NCBI GenBank assembly: GCA_012515235.1 | Contig: JAAYYU010000030.1 | Location: forward strand, 1-53,173 | DNA from: Candidatus Anammoximicrobium sp. | GTDB taxonomy: Bacteria; Planctomycetota; Planctomycetia; Pirellulales; Pirellulaceae | Direction of reading: 5' to 3' | DNA length: 53,173 nucleotides | Shown: piece after piece, positions 1-8,925 of the stretch | Position numbering within the stretch: the stretch's first letter is position 1 | Layout of the letters: every line of letters begins with the position of its first letter | Made by a program: the position numbers and the translations under genes | Notes under the pieces: model-generated | Told to the model about the DNA's origin: nothing | Database searches by the model: none | The model's input: the letters and a program-made list of their open reading frames with translations, nothing else

Positions 1-160
1 GCCGCCGCGGCCGAAGCGGGGGAGGAAGGACGACGTGGGGCTGCCTCGTGTAGCTGGAAACGGGAGCCTCCACGGGGCAAGCCCGTGGCATCCAACTCAC
101 CAAACCGGAAGCTTCGGCTCGCGCTCATCGGCTGGCTTGTTGGAATGAGGAAGTTATTTC

Positions 161-406
161 GTGAGCGTTGCCACGGGCGTAATGCAAGAGTGGCAGAAGT
201 TCGTCGTCGGCCAGCAGCGGCTGAGCAACGACCAACCGAAGCTGGTCTGCATCGAGCTTCAGGCATACACGACGACGCAAGCCCCGGAGCGGGAGGACAT
301 TCTGAACATCGGCGGCTTCAGTGACGTTGTGTTCAACGTCGTGGCGTCGTTCCTCAGCGGCGACGCCGGCCGTTTCGTGGCTGAGGTCGAAGCGATTGAG
401 CTGTGA
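161..406 (+). CDS. C-terminal fragment resembling the vWA end of Ro60/TROVE-type proteins
   Basis: 81 codons from a GTG with GAGG 10 nt upstream. A stop codon lies in the same frame just before it (146-148). The protein reads like the end of a larger domain: [15 protein letters not shown], then [19 protein letters not shown], then [10 protein letters not shown]. From memory this pattern ends the vWA half of TROVE/Ro60-like RNA-binding proteins, which would make this a 3' remnant of a truncated or frameshifted gene. It could also be a genuine small hypothetical protein. It is followed by a strong terminator. The family assignment is inference. Confidence 0.45.
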   Translation: MSVATGVMQEWQKFVVGQQRLSNDQPKLVCIELQAYTTTQAPEREDILNIGGFSDVVFNVVASFLSGDAGRFVAEVEAIEL

Positions 407-428
407 CCAATCCGATGGTCGAAAATGA

Positions 429-460
429 ACGCCCCCGCCCCAGTCACGGGCCGGGGGCGT
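429..460. terminator. Bidirectional intrinsic terminator
   Basis: A 9-bp perfect stem (ACGCCCCCG at 429-437 with CGGGGGCGT at 452-460) is followed by CTTTTC on the plus strand and has ATTTTC beyond it on the minus strand. It lies between the convergent ends of the 161-406 frame and the HU gene (stop at 494), so it can serve both. Confidence 0.75.
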
Positions 461-493
461 CTTTTCTGCGCCCGTTTAGCCGCGCATCGGTTG

Positions 494-829
494 CTACTTC
501 ACCGCGTCCTTCAGCGCCTTCAGGGCACGCACTTTGACTTTTTGGTAGGCCGGTTTGGCCGGACGATCCATCAATTCGCCGGGCTTGAACGGGTTCGGCA
601 CGCCCTTTTGGGCTTTCTGGGCCGGTACGAGCTTTTTCTCGATCTTGATCAGGCCAAGGGCTGCGAAAACCCCGGGGCCCTTCTTGCCGAGGCTCTTGGT
701 GGCCTCTGCAGCGTACGCTTCCAGAACCGCCGCGACATCTTTCTTGGAAAGCCCCGTGGCCTGTGCCACATTAGCGACGACCTCGGTCTTGCTCGGCGGC
801 TTGGGGCTACCGGTTGTCTTTGCTGCCAT
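494..829 (-). CDS. HU/IHF-family DNA-binding protein
   Basis: 111 aa, small and basic. It has the HU-type N-terminal helical region (SKTEVVANVAQATGLSKKDVAAVLEAY) followed by the beta region with GLIKIEKKLVPAQKAQKGVPNPF, equivalent to the DNA-contacting arm, and a lysine-rich end. The extra Lys/Pro-rich N-terminus (KTTGSPKPPSK) is longer than in E. coli HU (90 aa). It starts at ATG 829 with an AGAAAGAG Shine-Dalgarno. HU proteins bend and compact DNA as dimers. Family assignment is firm; whether it acts as bulk HU or a specialised paralogue cannot be told. Confidence 0.88.
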   Translation of the reverse strand: MAAKTTGSPKPPSKTEVVANVAQATGLSKKDVAAVLEAYAAEATKSLGKKGPGVFAALGLIKIEKKLVPAQKAQKGVPNPFKPGELMDRPAKPAYQKVKVRALKALKDAVK

Positions 830-1358
830 GATGCTCGCTCTTTCTTTTTGCTGGAACCTAGACAGGCGAAATTAGTTGCGTTGACTCCAATCGGTGCTGA
901 TTAGAGCCAGTTTTCCGGAAGTTGCAAGCCGGGCTGCGCCGAACGCGCGGGCGAGAATTCGCGCCAAGATAGGAAGGAAGCCCAACATCAAAGGCTGCAA
1001 GCGACTGGAAGGTGAACCCTGCGCCCGTCGCCGTCCCTGCGCGGGTGTGTCGCCGTTTTCCGCCGATCCGATCCACAAGGCCAGGTCGCCCACCGGCCGC
1101 GACTTGGGCCAACGCGGGTGCTCGTTCCGTTATTCGTCGGGGCCAGCGGTGGTCTCGCAGGCTCTTGCGCCAGAATCAACGCGGACGGCAGACTGGCATC
1201 TACTCAGGCCAGGCGACACTTGAAGTTGGCAAGCGCGTGTACTCTAATCAAGCTGCCAACGGAACGGTGCCACGGTCAGGGGGGCAGGACCGCGACGGCG
1301 GGCGCTGCGTTGCCCGGCGCGGAGAATTGGAAGCGGACCCAACGGAAAGGGGCGTGGA
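830..1358. other. Intergenic region between HU gene and hsdM
   Basis: 529 bp between divergent genes, so it should hold the promoters for both. I found no convincing sigma-70 pair on either strand. The open frames crossing it have no recognisable product. The only clear signal is AAAGGGG about 7 nt before the hsdM TTG. Confidence 0.4.
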
Positions 1359-2819
1359 TTGATTACCGGAGCCGTCAAGTCACAGGTGGATCGCGTCTGG
1401 GACGCGTTTTGGTCCGGCGGAGTTTCCAATCCGCTGTCGGTTATCGAGCAGATCACGTACCTGCTGTTCGCCCGGCGACTGGACGAGATCCATACGACGC
1501 GGGAGAAGCACGCGAATTCGCTGGGACAGCCGATCCAGGACCCGATCTTCACGAAAAAGCAGGAACATCTCCGCTGGTCCCGGTTCAAGGATTACGAGTC
1601 CCAGAAGCTGTTCACCAACTTCCGGGACGAGGTGTTCCCGTTCATCAAGAACCTGCACCGCGACGGGCAGAGCGCGTACAGCCGGTTTATGAAGGACGCC
1701 GTGTTCATTATTCCCACGCCGTCGCTGATGGAGCGGGTGGTGACGATGATCAGCGATATCCCGATGGAGGACCGGGACACCAAGGGCGACTTGTACGAGT
1801 ACCTGCTGTCCAAGATCGCCCAGGCTGGCGTCAACGGCCAATTCCGCACGCCCCGGCACATCATCAAGATGATGGTCGAACTGGTCGCCCCGCAGCCCGA
1901 AGACGTGATCTGCGATCCGGCATGCGGGACGTGCGGGTTCCTGGTGGCCGCCGGCGAACACCTGCGCAAACATCACCCGAAGCTGTTCCACAACAAGCGG
2001 CAGCGGGACCATTTTCTGCAGGGCATGTTCCACGGCGCGGATTTCGACGCCTCGATGCTGCGGATCGGGGCCATGAACATGATGCTGCACGGCATCGAGA
2101 ACCCGGCGATCGACGGGATTGATTCGCTGTCCCAGGACCACGCCGCCAATCGCGGCCGGTACACGGTGGTCCTGGCCAATCCGCCGTTCAAAGGCTCGCT
2201 GAACTACGACGAAGTGGCCAAAGACTTGTTGCAGATCGTCAAGACCAAGAAGACGGAGCTGCTGTTCCTGGCCCTGTTCCTGCAACAGCTGAAGCCCGGC
2301 GGCCGGTGCGCGTGCATCGTGCCCGACGGCGTGCTGTTCGGTTCGTCCGGCGCGCATCAGGCAATCCGCCGCTCGATCGTAGACGACCAGAAGCTGGACG
2401 GCGTCATCAGCATGCCCTCCGGCGTGTTCAAGCCCTACGCCGGCGTCTCGACGGCGATCCTGGTTTTCACCAAGACCAACTCCGGCGGCACGGATCACGT
2501 CTGGTTCTACGACATGGAGGCCGACGGATTTTCACTGGACGACAAGCGCGACCCGGTCGAGGCCAACGACATCCCCGACATCCTGGATCGCTGGAAACAG
2601 CGGAACCCGAAAAAGGACACCGACCGCAAGGCCAAGGCATTCTTCGTCCCGGTGGCCGAGATTCGTGAGAACAAGTACGACCTGTCGATCAACCGCTACA
2701 AGGAAATCGCCTACGAGGAAGTGAAGTACGACCCGCCGCACAAGATCCTGGATCAGCTGGAAGCGTTGGAGGCGGAGATCACGGCCGACCTGAAGGAACT
2801 GCGGGGGATGTTCAGATGA
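1359..2819 (+). CDS. hsdM: Type I restriction-modification DNA methyltransferase subunit HsdM
   Basis: 486 aa. An N-terminal HsdM helical domain (about 1-140: FWSGGVSNPLSVIEQITYLLF) is followed by the N6-adenine methyltransferase fold. The AdoMet-binding motif is DPACGTCGFL at residues 186-195 and the catalytic NPPF is at 274-277. The start is a TTG at 1359 with AAAGGGG ahead of it. HsdM methylates adenine at the site read by HsdS and is also needed for restriction. Its stop overlaps the hsdS start (ATGA), so the two are translationally coupled. Full length and intact. Confidence 0.95.
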   Translation: MITGAVKSQVDRVWDAFWSGGVSNPLSVIEQITYLLFARRLDEIHTTREKHANSLGQPIQDPIFTKKQEHLRWSRFKDYESQKLFTNFRDEVFPFIKNLHRDGQSAYSRFMKDAVFIIPTPSLMERVVTMISDIPMEDRDTKGDLYEYLLSKIAQAGVNGQFRTPRHIIKMMVELVAPQPEDVICDPACGTCGFLVAAGEHLRKHHPKLFHNKRQRDHFLQGMFHGADFDASMLRIGAMNMMLHGIENPAIDGIDSLSQDHAANRGRYTVVLANPPFKGSLNYDEVAKDLLQIVKTKKTELLFLALFLQQLKPGGRCACIVPDGVLFGSSGAHQAIRRSIVDDQKLDGVISMPSGVFKPYAGVSTAILVFTKTNSGGTDHVWFYDMEADGFSLDDKRDPVEANDIPDILDRWKQRNPKKDTDRKAKAFFVPVAEIRENKYDLSINRYKEIAYEEVKYDPPHKILDQLEALEAEITADLKELRGMFR

Positions 2820-3985
2820 AGCGGGTCGCGATTAGCGAGATTGCGGAGGTCAACCCACGCCTGCCAGTCAGCTTTCGAGCCGACGAGGGAAGGCGGGTAT
2901 CCTTCGTCGCGATGGCAGACGTGTCCGAGGGCGGTTTCGTCGCCACGTATCGGGAACGTCGGTTACAAGATGTCGTGAAAGGATACACGTACTTTGGCCG
3001 TGGTGACGTGTTGTCTGCGAAGATCACGCCGTGTATGCAGAACGGCAAGGCGGCGGTGACTGATCCGATGCCACACGAAATTGGCTTCGGTTCGACGGAG
3101 TTCCACGTCTTGCGGCCGGGGCCGGAGATCACGGGGCGATACCTGTTCCATATGATCTGGAGTCCCTACTACCGCCGCTCCGCAGAGAGAAGCTTCACAG
3201 GGACGGCCGGACAACAACGTGTCCCGACGGATTTCTTTGAGCGATTCAAGATCCCCCTCCCGCCCTTAACGGAGCAGAATCGGATCGCGGGGATTCTGGA
3301 CAAGGCAAACGCCCTGCGGCAGAAACGCCAGCAAGCCCTCCAACTCACCGAACAATTCCTCCGCTCCACCTTCCTCGACATGTTCGGCGATCCGGTGACG
3401 AATCCGAAGGGATGGCCTGTCCGGCGACTGGAAGAAATCGCCGTGGTGAGTCGTGGCAAGTTCACTCCAAGACCGAGGAACGATCCGCGGTACTACGGGG
3501 GTGCGTACCCATTCATCCAGACCGGTGACCTCAGCAACTGCACCGGCGTGCTGCGGGTGTGGAAACAAACGCTCAACGACGAAGGGATTGCTGTCAGCAA
3601 GATGTTCCCCAAGGGGACCATCGCCATCGCCATTGCGGCAAACATCGGTGACACGGCGATACTGGGATTCGATGCCTATGCGACGGATAGCGTTGTAGGC
3701 ATCCAAGTTCATGCTGACAAGGCAGTGGCGGAATACATCGAGTTCTGGCTTCGGTTTCAGCAGCAGTCGCTCAGGGATCGTGCCCCCGAAACTGCTCAGA
3801 AGAACATCAATTTGGAGATCCTGCGCCCACTCGCCACCCCGGCTCCGCCGGTTGAACTCCAGCGGCGATTCGGATCTGTCGTGGGGAGGCTTGACCAACT
3901 TGGGCAGCGTCACGAAGCCTCTAGCCGTGCGGCCGATTGCCTGTTCCACTCCCTCGTCCAACGGGCCTTTCGCGGCGAACTTTGA
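2816..3985 (+). CDS. hsdS: Type I restriction-modification specificity subunit HsdS
   Basis: 389 aa with two target-recognition halves. The first TRD covers about residues 1-145. The central conserved helix is LPPLTEQNRIAGILDKANAL and onward to about 190. The second TRD runs about 195-340, and a C-terminal spacer helix follows PPVELQRRF. This TRD-helix-TRD-helix plan gives a bipartite target sequence. ATG at 2816 overlaps the hsdM stop. The recognition sequence cannot be read from this. TRDs are the fast-evolving part of such loci. Confidence 0.93.
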   Translation: MKRVAISEIAEVNPRLPVSFRADEGRRVSFVAMADVSEGGFVATYRERRLQDVVKGYTYFGRGDVLSAKITPCMQNGKAAVTDPMPHEIGFGSTEFHVLRPGPEITGRYLFHMIWSPYYRRSAERSFTGTAGQQRVPTDFFERFKIPLPPLTEQNRIAGILDKANALRQKRQQALQLTEQFLRSTFLDMFGDPVTNPKGWPVRRLEEIAVVSRGKFTPRPRNDPRYYGGAYPFIQTGDLSNCTGVLRVWKQTLNDEGIAVSKMFPKGTIAIAIAANIGDTAILGFDAYATDSVVGIQVHADKAVAEYIEFWLRFQQQSLRDRAPETAQKNINLEILRPLATPAPPVELQRRFGSVVGRLDQLGQRHEASSRAADCLFHSLVQRAFRGEL

Positions 3986-4037
3986 CCGGCGGATTTGAGT
4001 CTTGGAGGTGAACCACGACCAACTGGAGACACTTGAC

Positions 4038-4477
4038 ATGCCTCGTGAGCTGACCGAATCACCGGTCGACCGCCAAAACATCCTGAACAACCCGTACGCC
4101 GTCGGCGAAATCCAGAAGGCGGCGCAGATCTGCGGCGTCGTGTTCGAAGGGACACCGCGCGTCATCAAGGAACAGGTGGCCGCGTTCTTCGAAGTCGATC
4201 CCCGGACGATCGAACGCTGCCTGGAGCAGAATGCCGACGAACTGCTGCAAAACGGGTATGAGGTGATTCGCGGTAAACGCTTACAGCAGTTTAAGTTAGC
4301 GATCGAGCGACAGTTTGTTACCGACATCGATGTCGGTAACAAAACGCCCCAACTCGGCGTCTTCGATTTCCGAGCGTTCCTGAACATCGGCATGCTGCTG
4401 ACGGACAGCCACCGGGCGCGGCTGCTGCGGCAACTGGTGCTCGACATCGTCTTCGACGTCATCAACCAAGCCGGAAG
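4038..4477 (+). pseudogene. Truncated RhuM/KilA-N-like DNA-binding accessory gene of the RM locus
   Basis: Starts at ATG 4038 with GGAG 9 nt upstream, 52 bp after hsdS. The product begins like the RhuM-type proteins often found inside type I RM operons: NPYAVGEIQKAAQICGVVF, VDPRTIERCLEQNADEL, QLGVFDFRAFLNIGMLL, LRQLVLDIVFDVINQ. Homologues continue after the VINQ motif with a roughly 150-200-residue C-terminal half. Here the match stops at about 4477. The frame then runs on to 4760 with unrelated sequence that is antisense to the gene at 4518-4754. I infer a 3' truncation by replacement or deletion. Confidence 0.7.
4314..4343. repeat. 30-bp perfect palindrome without loop
   Basis: The half-site TTTGTTACCGACATC (4314-4328) is followed directly by its exact reverse complement (4329-4343), centred on ATCGAT. 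It lies inside the truncated RhuM-like gene and encodes FVTDIDVGNK. A perfect 30-bp palindrome is far beyond chance at this size. It could be a protein-binding site or cruciform-forming sequence, or a trace of the event that truncated the gene. Confidence 0.85.
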
Positions 4478-4517
4478 ACGGCAACAACTTGGGCACGCGG
4501 ATCGAGGCGGACGGCTG

Positions 4518-4754
4518 TCACGCGAACCTGACTTCGCCGGAATCGGCGGAGATGCCGTCGCACAGGAAGACGTTGTACGTTTCGCTTTCGCCATCGACGG
4601 TGATGATCAGCTGGGCGTCGGACGGTGGGTGCGGTCGAGGGTCGCGGAGAACGCACGAATCGGGGCCGACTTGGGCAACTTCCAGATCGTCGCCGTTGAC
4701 GAGCAGACGCAAACGCACTTTGGCCGAGTGAGCTTGTTTCGCCAGCTGAATCAT
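4518..4754 (-). CDS. Small conserved-looking hypothetical protein (78 aa)
   Basis: ATG at 4754 with AGCAGG 7 nt upstream. The protein is coherent: KVRLRLLVNGDDLEVAQVGPD, a proline-rich HPPSDAQLIITVDG, then FLCDGISADSG. It has the look of an all-beta domain of about 70 residues. I remember similar short proteins from planctomycetes but cannot name a function. It is transcribed against the hsd genes and occupies the place where the C-terminal half of the RhuM-like gene would be, so it may mark the junction of a replacement. Confidence 0.55.
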   Translation of the reverse strand: MIQLAKQAHSAKVRLRLLVNGDDLEVAQVGPDSCVLRDPRPHPPSDAQLIITVDGESETYNVFLCDGISADSGEVRFA

Positions 4755-4876
4755 GGATAACCTGCTTTCAAGACTCCGATCCCAAGCCTCAGCTTACGCG
4801 AATTCACGCGGTGTGACAATCGTCTTCTGCCGAATCTACTACCGCGACTCACGTCCAGGAAATATCATGTTTCCTG

Positions 4877-7800
4877 ATGACAAGTAGCGCTGAGGCCCAC
4901 GCCATGCCCTCCAACTTCGACTTCCTGCTACCGAATTGGGCCGCGCTGTCCGACGACGCTCGGCAGACGGAGCAGAACGTGTTTGCCGCGCCGCGGACCT
5001 GCGCGTTCTACGCGCGCCGGGCGCTGGAGCGGATGGTCAAGTGGGTGTACGACCGCGACGGGGACTTGCGGAAACCGTATCAGGACAGTCTGGCCGCACT
5101 GATCCACGAACCCACCTTTCGCGATATCTTGCCGCCGGGCCTATTCCATCAAGTCCGCCTGATCCACAAACTGGGCAATCTGGCGGTCCACAGCGAGACG
5201 TCGATCAAGGCCCATGACGGCGTCCAAGTCACCCGCATGTTGCACGCGTTCTTGGGCTGGGTGGTCCGCGTCTACAGCCGGCCGTCGCCCACCATCGCCC
5301 CGTTCGACGACACGCTGCTCCCGCGGCCACCCGCCGCGCCGGCGGCCGATCGGACCGCAGAACAACTGCAAGTGCTCCGGGAGCAACTGGCCGCCCAGGA
5401 CCAAGCGTTGGCGGCGCGGGAAGCGACGCTGCAAGGCACGCGCGACGAAATCGACCGCCTGCGGCGCGAAATCGCCGAACTGCGGGCCGCCAACGAGCGG
5501 ACGCTGCCGCAAGCCGACTATGCCGAGGCGGCGACCCGCAACTTGTTCATCGACGTCATGCTGCGCGAAGCCGGCTGGGACCCGGACGGTGCGAACGTCC
5601 GTGAGTATCGGGTTGTGGGCATGCCGAACGAGACGGGCGAAGGCTACGTCGATGACGTGCTGTGGGGCAGGGACGGGCTGCCGCTGGGGCTGGTCGAAGC
5701 GAAACGAACGAAGGTCAGTCCCGAGAACGGCAAGCAGCAGGCCAAGCTGTACGCCGATTGCCTGGAGCAGATGACGGGCCAGCGTCCCATCATCTTCTAC
5801 AGCAATGGCTACGAGACCTGGATGTGGGACGATCGGAACTACCCGCCGCGGCAGGTCCAAGGCTTCTACACCCAGGACGAACTGCAACTGCTCATCAACC
5901 GCCGGACCAGCCGGCAGGCGATCGCCAACGCGCCGATCAACCAGCAGATCATCGACCGGCCGTACCACTACGAAGCCATCCGCCGGGTGATGGAGACGTT
6001 CGGGGTGGATCGTCAGCGGGCGGCACTGCTGGTCATGGCCACGGGGACCGGCAAGACACGCTTGGCGATCGCCGTCGTAGAGACACTGATGACGCACAAC
6101 TGGGTGCGCCGCGTGTTGTTCCTGGCCGACCGCAACGCGCTGCTGACGCAAGCCAAACGCGAATTCAAGCGGCACCTGCCGCACACGACGCCGGTGGATA
6201 TCACCCAGGAGACCGAAAAAGACGACAGCCGGCTGGTCTTCTCGACCTACCCCACGATGATGAACGCCATCGACGACCAACGGCGGGACGGGATGCGCCG
6301 GTTCGGCGTGGGGCACTTCGACCTGGTGATCATCGACGAGGCTCACCGCAGCGTGTATCAGAAGTACAAGGCGATCTTCGATTACTACGACACGCTGTTG
6401 TTGGGCATGACCGCGACGCCGCGCTCGGACGCGGATCGGGACACCTACGGCCTGTTCGGGCTGCAGCAGGGCGTACCGACGTTCGCCTACGAACTGGACG
6501 AAGCCGTGCGGGACGGCTACCTGGTGCCGTTCCGGGCCATTTCGGTGCCCACCAAGTTCTCGCGCCACGGCATCCGGTACGCGGACTTGAGCGACGAGGA
6601 ACAGGCGGCGTATGAGGCGACGTTCGCCGACCCGGAAACGGGCGAGATCCCCGACGAGATCGACGCCGGGGCATTGAACGAATGGCTCTTCAACGAGGAT
6701 ACGGTGGACAAGATCCTGGCCGTGCTGATGGAAAAGGGCTTGAAGGTCGAGGGCGGCGACAAGCTCGGCAAGACGATCATCTTCGCGGCGAATCACGATC
6801 ATGCCGAGTTCATCGTCCAGCGGTTTGACGCGAACTACCCGTATTGGAAGGGCAGCTTCTGCCGGCTGATCGACAATCAGGTCCGGTACGCGCAGAGCCT
6901 GATCGACGATTTCTACGTCGGCGACAAGGACCCCCAGATCGCCGTCTCGGTGGATATGCTGGACACGGGCATCGACGTGCCGGAGTGCGTCAATCTGGTG
7001 TTCTTCAAGCGGGTGCGGTCCAAGACGAAGTTCTGGCAGATGATCGGGCGCGGGACGCGACTGTGCCCCGACTTGTTCGGACCGGGGCGGGACAAGGAGT
7101 GCTTCTACGTCTTCGACTGCTGCGAGAACCTGGAGTTTTTCGAGGCGAATCCGGACGGCTGCGAGACGCGAATCGTGGAGCCGCTGAAGCAGCAGATTTT
7201 CCGGCGGCGGCTGAACCTGGTGGACCGGCTGCAACGGCTGCCGCTGCGCGATTCGGCGATCGAGACGCTGCGCAATGACCTGCTGGACATCATGCACCGG
7301 GATGTCACTCGCATGCCCGCCGACAACTTCCTGGTGCGTCGCCATCGCCGGCAGGTCGAAAAGTACAACCGGCGCGACGCCTGGAACGAATTGGGACCAA
7401 GCGAATTGGTCGAGATCGGCGAACACCTGACGGGGCTGCCCACGCCGGACGACGATGACGAATTCGCCCGCCGGTTCGACCTGCTGCTGCTGAACTTGCA
7501 GCTGTCGATCCTGGAGGGCACCGGCGGCCAGGACCGCTACCAGCAACTGGTCCGGGCCATCGCCCAGGGGTTGGTTGAAAAGCGGGCGATTCCGGCGGTG
7601 AATTCCGAGATCGAACTGATCCTGGAATTACAGTCCGACGACTTCTGGGAGGGCGTGACGTTGCCGATGCTGGAAAACGTCCGCCGCCGGTTGCGGAGTC
7701 TGGTTCAGTTCGTGGATCGGGAAAGCGGACGGCAAAAGGTCTATACGGACTTCGAGGATGAAATTCCTGCGATAACCGACGTTCCAGGTCCGGGCTATCA

Positions 7801-8281
7801 GATCAACGAATTCCCCGACTATCGCCAGAAGGTCGAACGGTTCGTCCGGGAGCATCAGACGCACGCCACGATTCACCGCTTGAAGCACAACCTGCCGATC
7901 CATGCGGCCGACATCGCGGCACTGGAGGCGATCCTGTTTTCGGAAGGCGGCCCGTGCAGCAAGCTGCAGTTCGTGGCCACCTACGGGACCGACATGCCGC
8001 TTGGCAAGCTGGTCCGCGAAATTGTAGGGCTGGACCGCAAGGCCGTGCAGGAAGCCTTTGGCGAGTTCCTGACGCGCGCCAACCTGACGGCGGACCAGAT
8101 GACGTTCATCGGCCAGATCATCGACCACCTGGTCGACCGCGGCACGATCGACCCGAACCTCTTGATCGACACGCCGTTCACCGATCTGCATCACGAAGGA
8201 ATCCACGGCGTCTTGCCGCACGACGCCCAGGCCATCCTGCGGACGATTGAGACGATCAACCACAATGCGTTGGTGGCGTAG
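4877..8281 (+). CDS. hsdR: Type I restriction endonuclease subunit HsdR
   Basis: 1134 aa. Order of parts: a DUF4145-like N-terminal helical domain (about 25-130), a coiled coil (about 165-210), the HsdR nuclease region with the VEAKRT catalytic-type motif, then a superfamily 2 helicase. The helicase shows Walker A TGTGKT (389-394), DEAH (487-490), MTATPR, and QMIGRGTRL. An EcoEI-type C-terminal domain ends the protein. HsdR hydrolyses ATP to translocate DNA and cuts far from the unmethylated site. ATG 4904 (MPSNFDF) has a good GAGG and may be the true start. It is separated from hsdS by the decayed region, so it probably has its own promoter. Confidence 0.94.
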   Translation: MTSSAEAHAMPSNFDFLLPNWAALSDDARQTEQNVFAAPRTCAFYARRALERMVKWVYDRDGDLRKPYQDSLAALIHEPTFRDILPPGLFHQVRLIHKLGNLAVHSETSIKAHDGVQVTRMLHAFLGWVVRVYSRPSPTIAPFDDTLLPRPPAAPAADRTAEQLQVLREQLAAQDQALAAREATLQGTRDEIDRLRREIAELRAANERTLPQADYAEAATRNLFIDVMLREAGWDPDGANVREYRVVGMPNETGEGYVDDVLWGRDGLPLGLVEAKRTKVSPENGKQQAKLYADCLEQMTGQRPIIFYSNGYETWMWDDRNYPPRQVQGFYTQDELQLLINRRTSRQAIANAPINQQIIDRPYHYEAIRRVMETFGVDRQRAALLVMATGTGKTRLAIAVVETLMTHNWVRRVLFLADRNALLTQAKREFKRHLPHTTPVDITQETEKDDSRLVFSTYPTMMNAIDDQRRDGMRRFGVGHFDLVIIDEAHRSVYQKYKAIFDYYDTLLLGMTATPRSDADRDTYGLFGLQQGVPTFAYELDEAVRDGYLVPFRAISVPTKFSRHGIRYADLSDEEQAAYEATFADPETGEIPDEIDAGALNEWLFNEDTVDKILAVLMEKGLKVEGGDKLGKTIIFAANHDHAEFIVQRFDANYPYWKGSFCRLIDNQVRYAQSLIDDFYVGDKDPQIAVSVDMLDTGIDVPECVNLVFFKRVRSKTKFWQMIGRGTRLCPDLFGPGRDKECFYVFDCCENLEFFEANPDGCETRIVEPLKQQIFRRRLNLVDRLQRLPLRDSAIETLRNDLLDIMHRDVTRMPADNFLVRRHRRQVEKYNRRDAWNELGPSELVEIGEHLTGLPTPDDDDEFARRFDLLLLNLQLSILEGTGGQDRYQQLVRAIAQGLVEKRAIPAVNSEIELILELQSDDFWEGVTLPMLENVRRRLRSLVQFVDRESGRQKVYTDFEDEIPAITDVPGPGYQINEFPDYRQKVERFVREHQTHATIHRLKHNLPIHAADIAALEAILFSEGGPCSKLQFVATYGTDMPLGKLVREIVGLDRKAVQEAFGEFLTRANLTADQMTFIGQIIDHLVDRGTIDPNLLIDTPFTDLHHEGIHGVLPHDAQAILRTIETINHNALVA

Positions 8282-8324
8282 CGTCTTGGTTCGCGCCCCC
8301 GTGCGCACATCGCGGGCTCGGACG

Positions 8325-8395
8325 TACAGAATTCAAAATTGGCGGCATTCTGGTCGTTGCCGCGATCAAAGCGCATACGCCGCCAATTCAAAACT
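8325..8395. repeat. Degenerate palindromic element 3' of hsdR
   Basis: Inverted repeat AATTGGCGGC (8337-8346) and GCCGCCAATT (8379-8388), extending imperfectly to 15 bp. The left arm begins TACAGAATTCAA, matching 12 nt of the 97-bp element at 49051, but the GGGGTCAGGC end is missing. It lies 44 bp after the hsdR stop. Possibly a worn copy of that element family. Confidence 0.4.
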
Positions 8396-8484
8396 TCCCC
8401 CAGAGCTGTCCCTTCCTGTTGAACATTCGAGCAAGAACCTTACCAGTTTGGGCAATAAATCGGATCTGGATACCCAACTCCCGA

Positions 8485-8514
8485 AACAAGAAAACCCCGC
8501 GTTTTCGCGGGGTT
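8485..8514 (-). terminator. Intrinsic terminator of the tRNA-Val gene
   Basis: Perfect 9-bp stem AACCCCGCG/CGCGGGGTT (8493-8501 and 8506-8514) with a 4-nt loop, followed on the minus strand by TTTTCTTGTTT. It is 8 nt beyond the 3' end of the tRNA. Confidence 0.9.
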
Positions 8515-8522
8515 CCCGCCAG

Positions 8523-8596
8523 TGGGCGATGTCAGGCTCGAACTGACGACCTCCGCCTTGTAAGGGCGGCGCTCTAACCAACTGAGCTAATCGCCC
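8523..8596 (-). tRNA. tRNA-Val (anticodon UAC)
   Basis: 74 nt on the minus strand. The acceptor stem GGGCGAT pairs with ATCGCCC, with discriminator A. The D arm contains AGCTCAGTTGGTTAGAGC. The anticodon arm is CCGCC-CTTACAA-GGCGG with UAC at the centre, reading GUA and other Val codons by wobble. The T arm contains GTTCGAGCC. CCA is not encoded. Terminator follows. Confidence 0.95.
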
Positions 8597-8911
8597 CCGT
8601 CGAATGGACCGGGCAGCGGGTGCGCAGAAAGACTTGAGGGCTTGACGATACCACAATTTACCGGCATTGACCGTGGCGGACAAGCAGGACCGCAGATCGG
8701 GTTTTTCGAAGGTGCTCCCGTTTCTGCACTTGTCCCGCCGCCGCCCACGAGTCAGATGCTTGATACTTGAGAGGTTCGCCGGTGAACGATGGTGAGCGGC
8801 CGGTCTCTGCGCGACGAAGATCGAAGCCTCAAGTGCCTGTCCCCCTGTCTTGGCATCACCGGGAGTGCAAATACAACCCGTTTCTCGAAGGATCGAACGT
8901 TAAATATTTTT
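8597..8911. other. Intergenic region between tRNA-Val and the suf promoter
   Basis: No gene found. The side next to the tRNA must contain the tRNA promoter, which I could not place with confidence. AT content rises sharply after about 8890, next to the suf promoter. Confidence 0.35.
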
Positions 8912-8925
8912 CAAACATCCGGTTG
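8912..8925. promoter_or_regulatory. Candidate SufR operator
   Basis: CAAACATCCGGTTG differs by one base from the CAAC-N6-GTTG inverted repeat described for cyanobacterial SufR. It overlaps the -35 box of the suf promoter by three bases, where a bound repressor would block RNA polymerase. Two AATATT hexamers flank it at 8903-8908 and 8928-8933. Confidence 0.5.

Noticed and set aside
5141..7546. Long minus-strand frame opposite hsdR
   Set aside because: The plus-strand helicase motifs are intact. The antisense product is compositionally odd and rich in Arg/Gln/Val with no recognisable domain.
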